Of a stretch of DNA of 23,128 nucleotides, positions 7,561-13,271 are shown one piece after another (position 1 is the first letter of the stretch; the number at the start of each line of letters is the position of its first letter). A model generated the notes under the pieces. That model was given only the letters and a program-made list of their open reading frames with translations, did not search any database and was not told where the DNA came from. A program made the translations under genes and the position numbers. The stretch is from a virus: the IMG/VR virus record IMGVR_UViG_3300036046_000035, positions 1-23,128 of that record, one strand, 5' to 3'.

Positions 7561-8235
7561 ATGACCGACACCAACGCCCCCGACCACTTCGTCTGGTTCA
7601 CTCCGAGCCGTGAGGAGTGGCTGCGCCAAGCTGCGATCAAGATGACTGCGTGGCTGGCCGAGATCGACCTGACCTTCAACCCGGCCACGATGCCGGTGTC
7701 GGTCGGTTTCCCCAAAATCCCGCACGGCAAGGGCAAGGCCATCGGTGTCTGCCACGTCAAGGGGGCCTGCCCCACGGACGAGACGCTCCGCCCGGTATTC
7801 ATCTGCCCTACACTGGCGGACCCGGTGATGGAGGTCCTGCCGACCCTGCTCCACGAGATGGTGCACGCGGCCCTCCCGGCTGAGGTCGGACACAAGGCTC
7901 CGTTCGCCAAGGCCATGGTCGCCCTCGGTCTGGCCGGCAAGCCGACCCACACCTATCTGGAGCCGGAAAGCCCGCTACACACCAAGATGCTGGCGCTGGC
8001 TGCCGATCTGGGCCACTACCCCCACGTGGCCATGGCTGATCGCCAGAAGCCCAAGAAGAAGGGCTGGCCCCGATATCGCTCCGTCAACGAGCCTTCCTAC
8101 AAGGTCATCGTCTCCCTCGATGCCCTCGACGAGTTCGGCCCGCCGCTGGACCCTTGGGGCGACGAGATGGAGCCCTGCCGAGTGGCCCCGATCAAGGTCA
8201 AGGGCGGCAAGACCGTCATCGAAACCGAAGCCTGA
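7561..8235 (+). CDS. SprT-like zinc metallopeptidase
   Basis: 224 residues from ATG 7561, with GCAGGAG 9 or so bases upstream; a longer frame from 7438 would overlap the previous gene. The zincin motif is clear: LLHEMVHAAL with H98-E99 and H102, followed by H111 in VGHKAPF as probable third ligand. The upstream segment ending in RPVFICPTLADPV and the SprT-like order (helix, strand, then LLHEMxHA) support the SprT/Spartan-like group, which cleaves DNA-bound proteins in cells. The C-terminal part has KPKKKGWPRY but I see no CxxC zinc ribbon, common in SprT proteins. A phage enzyme of this kind could clear DNA-protein crosslinks or attack a host factor; the target is unknown. Confidence 0.82.
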   Translation: MTDTNAPDHFVWFTPSREEWLRQAAIKMTAWLAEIDLTFNPATMPVSVGFPKIPHGKGKAIGVCHVKGACPTDETLRPVFICPTLADPVMEVLPTLLHEMVHAALPAEVGHKAPFAKAMVALGLAGKPTHTYLEPESPLHTKMLALAADLGHYPHVAMADRQKPKKKGWPRYRSVNEPSYKVIVSLDALDEFGPPLDPWGDEMEPCRVAPIKVKGGKTVIETEA

Positions 8236-8242
8236 AGACCCC

Positions 8243-8266
8243 CGGCGGGGGCAACCGTCCCCGCCG
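8243..8266 (+). terminator. GC-rich stem-loop after the SprT-like gene
   Basis: CGGCGGGG (8243-8250) pairs perfectly with CCCCGCCG (8259-8266) around an 8-base loop, starting 7 bases after the stop codon. No U-run follows (ACCCTTCCCCC), so a classical intrinsic terminator is not supported. It may be a pause site, partial terminator or 3' stabilising hairpin. Confidence 0.4.
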
Positions 8267-8307
8267 ACCCTTCCCCCGGCCCGAGGGCCAGCAAAACGTG
8301 TGCCGCA

Positions 8308-8547
8308 ATGCTTCTCCAAGACACCCACGACCTTCGGACCGGCTCCATCCTGACGGACATGCGCGGCTTCCGCTGGGTCTGTGTGGGAACGACCAACATT
8401 CCGCAGGGCATCGCCTATGTGTTCATCCGAGAGGTGAGCGGCCTGCACGGAACGTCCAAGATCAAGGACCGCATGTGGTCCAAGACCTTCAGCCAGACCC
8501 TGACCTTCGACGACTACTTCGCCAATGCCGATGACTTCCGACGCTAA
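8308..8547 (+). CDS. hypothetical protein, 79 residues
   Basis: I do not recognise it. It starts at ATG 8308 with only a weak ribosome binding site and ends in an overlap with the next open frame. The protein opens with LLQDTHDLRTG, continues with two strand-like stretches (RWVCVGTT, IAYVFIREV) and ends in DDYFANADDFRR, giving a probable small beta-rich fold. It is separated from the SprT-like gene by a 72-base gap holding a strong hairpin. Confidence 0.65.
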   Translation: MLLQDTHDLRTGSILTDMRGFRWVCVGTTNIPQGIAYVFIREVSGLHGTSKIKDRMWSKTFSQTLTFDDYFANADDFRR

Positions 8548-8713
8548 GGGTGTAGTCGTGCCGGCCAGCATCATCGTCAGGTGCCGGCAACGCGAGGCCT
8601 TCCACCGTCGCGCCGGCAACATCGCCCTGAGCCAAGCAACAAGGGACGAGCACAACAAGACGGCAGACCTGCTGGATGACATCCAGTCTCTGTTCACAAA
8701 TGGCCGGCAATAA
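8525..8713 (+). CDS. hypothetical protein, up to 62 residues
   Basis: The frame is open from ATG 8525, with alternative starts at ATG 8531 and GTG 8558. AAGGG at about 8546-8550 favours GTG 8558 (51 residues), which would avoid the 23-base overlap with the previous gene. The C-terminal half (QATRDEHNKTADLLDDIQSL) is helical and polar. No family is recognised. It is the last gene before promoter copy B. Confidence 0.5.
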   Translation: MPMTSDAKGVVVPASIIVRCRQREAFHRRAGNIALSQATRDEHNKTADLLDDIQSLFTNGRQ

Positions 8714-8748
8714 AGACCCTTTTCTTTTCGATCGATCTGGCGCATAAG
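8710..8748 (+). promoter_or_regulatory. phage promoter-like element, copy B
   Basis: Bases 8710-8746 are identical over 37 positions to 12327-12363 (copy C) and match copy A in the constant parts. The block overlaps the last bases of the previous gene and precedes the helicase gene. Its centre GATCGATC is palindromic. CATAAG or GCATAA may be a -10-like box, but recognition by a phage-encoded or modified polymerase is equally possible. Confidence 0.75.
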
Positions 8749-8756
8749 AATGAGGC

Positions 8757-8771
8757 GGCGCGAGTTGCGCC
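8757..8771 (+). promoter_or_regulatory. 5' leader stem-loop, copy B
   Basis: GGCGC (8757-8761) pairs with GCGCC (8767-8771) around the five-base loop GAGTT. It begins 11 bases after the promoter block and is followed by AAACTGGAG, which carries the helicase ribosome binding site. The middle stem pair is C-G here and G-C in copy C, so pairing is kept while sequence changes. Confidence 0.6.
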
Positions 8772-8788
8772 CAAACTGGAGCGAACTG

Positions 8789-10294
8789 ATGACCTTCCAA
8801 GCCACCCCCCAGCAGCAGACCTTCCTGTCGGCCCTGACGGACACCGTCAGCCACCTCGCCCTCGTGGCCCGCGCCGGTTGCGGCAAGACCTCGACCATCC
8901 TGATGGGCGTCGACGCCATCATGGCCAAGTTCCCGCGCGCTGAGGTTCTGGTCTGTGCCTTCAACAAGTCGATTGCCGACGAGGTGGGTGGCAAGCTCAA
9001 GAAGGCCGGTCACGTCAACTGGAAGCAGGTCCAAGCGTCCACCCTCCACTCGCTGGGCTGGGGCCTCGTCCGCTTCGCCTACAAGCTGGACAACAACGCC
9101 ATCGACGACAAGAAGGTGCGCCGCATCATCGAGACTCAGAACGAGCCTGAGTTCGCCGAGTTCGGTGCTCAGGTCGAGGCCATGGTGCGCTACGGCAAGC
9201 AGGCCGGTGTCGGCTTCTTCCCGGACCTGCCGATTGAGTCGTTCGACGTGTGGGCCCATCTGGCCAACCACTACGACGTCAACGGCTTCGACGACACGTC
9301 GGTCCTGGACACGGTCATCCAGCTGACCCAGAAGGTCTACCGCATCTCGCTGGCCCAGACCGATGTGGTCGACTTCGACGACATGATCCTGTTCCCTCTG
9401 GTCAAGAACCTGCGCGTCAAGTTCGGCAAGGACTTCATCTTCCTGGACGAGGCCCAAGACCTGAGCCGCAGCCGGCAGGCGCTGGCCCGCAAGTTCCTCA
9501 AGTACGGCACCGGCCGGATGATCGTGGTCGGCGACGACCGGCAGGCCATCTACGGCTTCACCGGCGCGGACGCGGCGGCGCTGGACAATCTGGTCCGCTC
9601 CCTGCAGGCCAAGGTGCTTCCGCTGACGGTGACGTGGCGCTGCCCCAAGGCCGTGGTCGCTCTGGCCCAGACGATCGTTCCGGACATCATGGCCGCCCCT
9701 TCGGCCCCGGAAGGCGAGGTGCTGCGCCTGACTGAGATGCCCAAGTCGTTCGAGCCGACCGACGCCATCCTCTGCCGCAACACCGCCCCGCTGGTGCAGA
9801 CCGCCTACGCCCTGATCCGTCAGGGAACGGCCTGCAAGGTCGAGGGCCGGGCCATCGGCGACGGCCTCAAGCAGCTGGCCAAGCGTTGGAAGGTCAAGTC
9901 CATCGACGCCCTGCTGAACCGCATCGACGCGTATCAGGAGCGCGAGGTGCAGAAGGCCATGGCCAAGGACCAAGAGCAGAAGGCTGAGCAGGTCATCGAC
10001 AAGTGCGAGACCATCCGGGTCATCTGCCGGGCCTGCATCGGCAAGGGCCAGACGACCGTGGCCGACGTGGTCTCTTTCATCGACAGCCTGTTCGCCGACG
10101 ACGTGACCGGCGTGACGACCCTCGCCACCTATCACCGGTCCAAGGGCCGTGAGTGGCCGCGCGTCTTTCTGATCAACCACAATGAGCTCTGCCCGTCGCG
10201 CGCTGCCAAGCAGCAATGGCAGCTGGAGCAGGAAGCCAATCTGGCCTACGTGGCCTTCACTCGGGCCCAGCAGACGCTGGCCTTCATCAACTGA
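8789..10294 (+). CDS. UvrD/Rep-like superfamily 1 DNA helicase
   Basis: 501 residues from ATG 8789, supported by GGAG at 8778-8781; an ATG at 8750 lies within the leader hairpin region and is rejected. Helicase motifs in order: Q-motif-like ATPQQQTFL, motif I in ARAGCGKTSTI (K33), motif II in FIFLDEAQD (D220, E221), motif III in VVGDDRQAIYGFTGAD, motif IV region TWRCPKAVVALA, motif V TYHRSKGREWPRVF and motif VI ANLAYVAFTRAQQTL. These define an SF1A 3'-5' helicase of the UvrD/PcrA/Rep group, though shorter than the usual 650-720 residues, with reduced accessory subdomains. It probably assists phage replication restart, recombination or repair. It is the first gene after promoter copy B. Confidence 0.93.
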   Translation: MTFQATPQQQTFLSALTDTVSHLALVARAGCGKTSTILMGVDAIMAKFPRAEVLVCAFNKSIADEVGGKLKKAGHVNWKQVQASTLHSLGWGLVRFAYKLDNNAIDDKKVRRIIETQNEPEFAEFGAQVEAMVRYGKQAGVGFFPDLPIESFDVWAHLANHYDVNGFDDTSVLDTVIQLTQKVYRISLAQTDVVDFDDMILFPLVKNLRVKFGKDFIFLDEAQDLSRSRQALARKFLKYGTGRMIVVGDDRQAIYGFTGADAAALDNLVRSLQAKVLPLTVTWRCPKAVVALAQTIVPDIMAAPSAPEGEVLRLTEMPKSFEPTDAILCRNTAPLVQTAYALIRQGTACKVEGRAIGDGLKQLAKRWKVKSIDALLNRIDAYQEREVQKAMAKDQEQKAEQVIDKCETIRVICRACIGKGQTTVADVVSFIDSLFADDVTGVTTLATYHRSKGREWPRVFLINHNELCPSRAAKQQWQLEQEANLAYVAFTRAQQTLAFIN

Positions 10295-10303
10295 GGAGCA
10301 GTT

Positions 10304-10633
10304 ATGCAGGACCACCTTCCGATCATCAAGGTGAGGAAGTTCCCGATGGCCGGTCGTCATGGCGACCGTGCCACGGTGGACACTCCCTACACCCGCTACG
10401 AGGTCCACCTCGTCAGCACCAGCAACCCGCTGAACAGCGTCATCGTCCGGGAGTGGTCCGGCTACGATGATTTCGGTTGCCGGGTCGAAGACCAACGGGC
10501 GGTCAAGAAGGAGGTGGATGAATACACTAACCGCCTTTGGGACTTCTTCGGCACCGAGGTTCAGTGGGTCAACATGCGCAAGGTTCCGCCGGTGCCGGCC
10601 GACCCTGAGTGGGAGGAGGTGGTCGATGGATAA
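10304..10633 (+). CDS. hypothetical protein, 109 residues
   Basis: I do not recognise it. The ATG is preceded by GAGGAGC 5-11 bases upstream. Strand-like stretches (RYEVHLVS, SVIVREWSGYDD) followed by a helix (AVKKEVDEYTNRLWDFFG) and an acidic proline-containing tail (PADPEWEEVVDG) suggest a small alpha/beta protein. It follows the helicase gene by 9 bases and overlaps the next gene by 8 bases, so it belongs to the same operon. Confidence 0.7.
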   Translation: MQDHLPIIKVRKFPMAGRHGDRATVDTPYTRYEVHLVSTSNPLNSVIVREWSGYDDFGCRVEDQRAVKKEVDEYTNRLWDFFGTEVQWVNMRKVPPVPADPEWEEVVDG

Positions 10634-11006
10634 CAACGAGAAACTCCTTCTGGCTCAGGAGCTCATCGAAGATCTGTGCGACCACGAGGGGGCGGAGGGC
10701 TTCAGCGAAAGCACTCGCGAGCTTCTGAAGCGATGGGAGGAGGCCAATAAGCCTCCAATGGTCCAGGGCCGCACAGCGGCGGAGATCGGGGCATGGATCA
10801 CGGAGCGTGACAGGCGATTTGAAGAGGCTCTGGAGGAGGCCAAGGGTTTGGCCAGCGCCGCCTCTGAGGAGGACTTCTCTAGGAGCGTGGCGCTCGTCTT
10901 CGAGCTCTGCCCGGCAATGTCTGCTGACAAGCAGGCGGACTTCATGGCACGGGCCTTCTGGCCCGTTGTCGAGCGCGCTCGACAATCAGAAAGGGAATAC
11001 AGATGA
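10626..11006 (+). CDS. hypothetical acidic helical protein, 126 residues
   Basis: I do not recognise it. ATG 10626 has GGAGG about 8 bases upstream and overlaps the previous stop; longer in-frame starts would overlap that gene much more. The sequence is almost all helix with many Glu/Arg pairs, including FEEALEEAKGLASAASEEDF, and could form a coiled coil. It ends in an ATGA overlap with the next gene. Confidence 0.7.
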   Translation: MDNNEKLLLAQELIEDLCDHEGAEGFSESTRELLKRWEEANKPPMVQGRTAAEIGAWITERDRRFEEALEEAKGLASAASEEDFSRSVALVFELCPAMSADKQADFMARAFWPVVERARQSEREYR

Positions 11007-11128
11007 TCATCAGGAAGCTCAAGTGCTGGCTCAAGGGCCACCGCTGGCGCTACAGCAAGCGCACGTCCATGCGCAAGCGGACCCAGTGGAACAGGTGTGC
11101 CCGGTGTCACAAGACGCGCAAGGCATGA
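11003..11128 (+). CDS. small basic zinc-ribbon-like protein, 41 residues (DUF1660-like)
   Basis: ATG at 11003 overlaps the previous stop and the TGA (11126-11128) overlaps the next start, so both ends are set by ATGA junctions. The protein has C8-x4-H13-x-W near the start, then C32-x2-C35-H near the end (CARCH), with many Lys/Arg between. This C-x4-H ... C-x2-C layout matches small DUF1660-type phage proteins thought to bind zinc. Nucleic acid binding is plausible from charge; the role is unknown. Confidence 0.6.
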   Translation: MIIRKLKCWLKGHRWRYSKRTSMRKRTQWNRCARCHKTRKA

Positions 11129-11385
11129 TCGTCCGAGACCCGGCCCGGCTCAAGGCCATGGAGCGGTTCCTGTACTGGTATGCGGAGACCCGACCCCATC
11201 AGGTCAAGAGGCTGTCGTTCGGCCCTCTCGGTAAGTGGGCCGTGGGACCGACAGAAGAGGGCCGGGTCCGATGGCTGTTCGAGGACGAGTGGGATTACAG
11301 CAGATTCTGCAAGGCCTATCGCGGGCACTTGCTGATTGCGGGATATCTCGGCCCGCTTGAGACCGAGACAAGGGTATTCAAATGA
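11125..11385 (+). CDS. hypothetical protein, 86 residues
   Basis: I do not recognise it. ATG 11125 overlaps the previous stop as ATGA and its own stop overlaps the next start as ATGA. The frame is open further upstream but that would cover two other genes. Features are a helix rich in aromatics and Arg (MERFLYWYAETRPHQ), a W-containing middle (GKWAVG, VRWLFEDEWDYSRF) and a short C-terminal strand. Confidence 0.65.
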   Translation: MIVRDPARLKAMERFLYWYAETRPHQVKRLSFGPLGKWAVGPTEEGRVRWLFEDEWDYSRFCKAYRGHLLIAGYLGPLETETRVFK

Positions 11386-11600
11386 GCAAGTTCGAGCTCT
11401 CCCTGCTCAGGGTGCTGGCGATCGGTGTGATCCTGCTGCTTGCCGGCGGCTCCCTGTGGACCATCTTCCGAGTCATGTGGCTCGGGAGCTACTGGGCATC
11501 TGCAAGCATCGTGCAGACGCTCTTTGTGGGGGTGATCATCCCACTCATAATCATCTGGGTCGTGATCAGACTCATCATCGCCATCACGAGGGCAAAATGA
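11382..11600 (+). CDS. small membrane protein with two transmembrane helices, 72 residues
   Basis: Two hydrophobic segments are visible, about residues 9-30 (VLAIGVILLLAGGSLWTIF) and 45-68 (QTLFVGVIIPLIIIWVVIR), joined by a short loop (GSYWASAS). Both ends carry positive charge, suggesting a hairpin with N- and C-termini in the cytoplasm. It overlaps the following lipoprotein gene by 4 bases. Holins and membrane-remodelling partners can look like this, but nothing in the sequence settles the role; partnership with the SPFH-like lipoprotein is inferred from adjacency. Confidence 0.7.
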   Translation: MSKFELSLLRVLAIGVILLLAGGSLWTIFRVMWLGSYWASASIVQTLFVGVIIPLIIIWVVIRLIIAITRAK

Positions 11601-12280
11601 AGAAGACCATCATCCTGGCCATCCTGGCCTGCGCGGCTCTGGCCACTGCGGCCTGTGACCGTGCCATCTCCAACATGCAGACCCTGATCTCCGACGACTG
11701 CGGCGTCACCTGGAAGGAGATCGCGCCCGGCGGCGCTGTGCCGGCGCGCGTGGGCGTCTGCGCCCTGAAGGTCACCATCCCTGGCTATCCCATGGCCGGT
11801 GAGGCGCGCTTCCGGACGAGCTTCGCCAACCGCGTAATGGCCGACGTCTCGATCAGCTACGAGTACACCATCACCGACGGCAAGAAGTTTCTGACCGAGG
11901 CCCGCTATCTGGGCCGGCAGAACTCCGAGGGCGACGGAGAGGCCAATGCGTCGGACAAGTACGAGTCGGCCGAGAACACCATCATCGACCGGCGCATCCG
12001 CGAGGCCGTCACGGCCATGCTGATGACCCAGGACATCGTCGACTTCGATCAGGGCAAGTCCGAGGACGCGCTGATGGCGGCGATCAATCGGGCGCTGGCC
12101 GAACGCGGTGTGGAGCTGGCCTCCATGGCGCTGGTGGTGACGCCGGACAACCAGACCCGTCAGGCCATAGACGTGGTGAGCGCGCGGCGCGTCTATGAGT
12201 CGGCGGCCATCCCGGCTCTGGGCGACGACATCATCGTGGCCCGCTCCGGCGCCAGTCAGGTGACGGTACAGAACAAGTAG
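11597..12280 (+). CDS. lipoprotein with SPFH/prohibitin-like domain
   Basis: 227 residues from ATG 11597, set by the ATGA overlap with the previous stop. The N-terminus is a signal peptide (KK, hydrophobic core IILAILACAALATAA) ending at C20, a plausible lipoprotein cysteine although the -3 residue is Thr instead of Leu. The body has VMADVSISYEYTITD, a helix with IDRRIREAVTAMLMTQDI, DALMAAINRALAERGVELA and VVTPDNQTRQAIDVVSA. That order (strand with D-V-x-V-x-Y, RxxR helix, then helix ending 'L...G(V/I)', then a strand and a Gln/Ala-rich helix) is what band 7/SPFH proteins show. Those proteins form membrane-associated rings, for example around FtsH (HflK/C). A phage protein of this type could interfere with host membrane proteolysis or superinfection. 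The fold call is by eye and needs a profile search. Confidence 0.65.
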   Translation: MKKTIILAILACAALATAACDRAISNMQTLISDDCGVTWKEIAPGGAVPARVGVCALKVTIPGYPMAGEARFRTSFANRVMADVSISYEYTITDGKKFLTEARYLGRQNSEGDGEANASDKYESAENTIIDRRIREAVTAMLMTQDIVDFDQGKSEDALMAAINRALAERGVELASMALVVTPDNQTRQAIDVVSARRVYESAAIPALGDDIIVARSGASQVTVQNK

Positions 12281-12326
12281 GTTCTGGGCCTGTGGAACCC
12301 GGCTGCAGAAATGTGGCCGGGGAACC

Positions 12327-12365
12327 ATAAAGACCCTTTTCTTTTCGATCGATCTGGCGCATACA
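12327..12365 (+). promoter_or_regulatory. phage promoter-like element, copy C
   Basis: 37 bases (12327-12363) are identical to copy B although the flanks differ. It lies in a 125-base non-coding gap between the SPFH-like lipoprotein and the next gene. The gap also holds a hairpin CCCGGC (12298-12303)/GCCGGG (12316-12321) without a T-run directly behind it, which could be a weak terminator for the upstream operon. Confidence 0.75.
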
Positions 12366-12374
12366 GAATGGACC

Positions 12375-12389
12375 GGGGCGCGAGGCCCC
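12375..12389 (+). promoter_or_regulatory. 5' leader stem-loop, copy C
   Basis: GGGGC (12375-12379) pairs with GCCCC (12385-12389) around the loop GCGAG, followed by AAACGGAG carrying the ribosome binding site of the gene at 12406. The placement matches copies A and B. Confidence 0.6.
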
Positions 12390-12405
12390 AAACGGAGTCA
12401 GAAGA

Positions 12406-12627
12406 ATGACCGCTCGCGAACAACGCATCGCCGACCTCAAGGCCACCGCCGCAACTTACGCCCGAGTTGGTGTTCAATGTCAGGCGGAAAAGAAGCTGGC
12501 GATCGCCGCCCGCTTCGAGGCGATGACCGATGAAGAATACTCGGCACACCAAGAGAGCCAGAACGCCACCACGACCCAAGCGATGCGCCGCTCGGCCGCC
12601 AAGATGGCCGCCAAGGTTTGCCGCTGA
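12406..12627 (+). CDS. hypothetical basic helical protein, 73 residues
   Basis: I do not recognise it. It is the first gene after promoter copy C, with GGAG (12394-12397) about 8 bases upstream of its ATG. It is largely helical with alternating Ala and Lys/Arg, and a middle DEEYSAHQES stretch. Its stop overlaps the next start (TGATG). Confidence 0.7.
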   Translation: MTAREQRIADLKATAATYARVGVQCQAEKKLAIAARFEAMTDEEYSAHQESQNATTTQAMRRSAAKMAAKVCR

Positions 12628-12881
12628 TGGCACGCAAGATGACCGCCGCTCAGGAGCTCACTTTGTCCCGCATCAACGCGGGCTGGCCCGAGAGTTTCAT
12701 CCACGCCGGGGAACCCCCGGCGCTGGCCTCTGCCCTGCTCCGAGTGTGCATGGGCGCTCACCACTGCATGGACGGGGAGCTGGTGCGTTGCCACCGCACC
12801 GTCCTCACCGACACGCCGGCAGGGTCCCAGACCCAGTCGTTCCGCATTCACCCCGACGGCAAAATGGAGCGCAAGCTGTGA
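12627..12881 (+). CDS. hypothetical protein, 84 residues
   Basis: I do not recognise it. ATG 12627 overlaps the previous stop by one base (TGATG) and is preferred to an in-frame TTG at 12618. The sequence contains C-M-G-A-H-H-C and later VRCHRTV, so three Cys and three His lie within about 20 residues; metal binding is possible but not shown. Its stop overlaps the next gene as GTGA. Confidence 0.65.
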   Translation: MARKMTAAQELTLSRINAGWPESFIHAGEPPALASALLRVCMGAHHCMDGELVRCHRTVLTDTPAGSQTQSFRIHPDGKMERKL

Positions 12882-13084
12882 CCGACAACCGTGCCAAGAT
12901 CGAGGCCACGCACTCGCCGTGCGCCATCATGATCACCAGCACCATCCCTTACGGGGGCGGGAGCTTGGTGTTCTTCACCAAGACCTACCCCCTCAACTCC
13001 ATGCTGCCGGGCAAGAAGGAGCGCCGCGTGGCCTTCTTCGGCGAGGAGCCGGGCATGGGCACATGGGACATGAGCTGTGGCTGA
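12878..13084 (+). CDS. hypothetical protein, 68 residues
   Basis: I do not recognise it. GTG 12878 overlaps the previous stop. The frame is open upstream to 12530 but that would run through two genes. It has strand-like stretches (CAIMITSTIPYGGGS, LVFFTKTYPL, RRVAFFGEE), so a small beta protein is likely. The gene overlaps the next by 8 bases. Confidence 0.6.
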   Translation: MTDNRAKIEATHSPCAIMITSTIPYGGGSLVFFTKTYPLNSMLPGKKERRVAFFGEEPGMGTWDMSCG

Positions 13085-13271
13085 TTCACCCTTTCTACCG
13101 CGCCAAGGTCGAACCCGCGCCATAGACCTGATAGGCAAGAAGGTCGAGGGCTTCCGTTGGCATCAGGGAGACATCATCATGGACCTTGAGGGTGGAAAGT
13201 CCCTGATCCTGGACACCAACATGACATTCGATGAGGACGGAAACCGCCTCGATTATGAAGGAACAGCTTGA
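13077..13271 (+). CDS. hypothetical protein, 64 residues
   Basis: I do not recognise it. GTG 13077 lies 8 bases inside the end of the previous gene. The protein has a repeated strand-turn look (KKVEGFRWHQGDIIMDLEGG, then SLILDTNMTFDEDG), resembling small beta-barrel or SH3-like proteins. Its stop overlaps the next start by one base (TGATG). Confidence 0.6.
   Translation: MADSPFLPRQGRTRAIDLIGKKVEGFRWHQGDIIMDLEGGKSLILDTNMTFDEDGNRLDYEGTA

Noticed and set aside
8711-8730. T-rich stretch in the promoter copies as an intrinsic terminator tail
   Set aside because: No strong GC stem directly precedes it in all copies (only AAAG-N3-CTTT), and the conservation extends well downstream of the T tract.
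8489-10636. Long antisense open frame (over 700 codons) opposite the helicase gene
   Set aside because: It mirrors a clear helicase on the + strand; GC-rich third positions keep antisense frames open. The product is Val/Leu/Gly/Arg/His-rich without domains.
12280-12326. Hairpin CCCGGC/GCCGGG as terminator of the lipoprotein operon
   Set aside because: Six pairs with a 12-base loop and no T-run immediately after; too weak to list as a terminator, so only mentioned with copy C.
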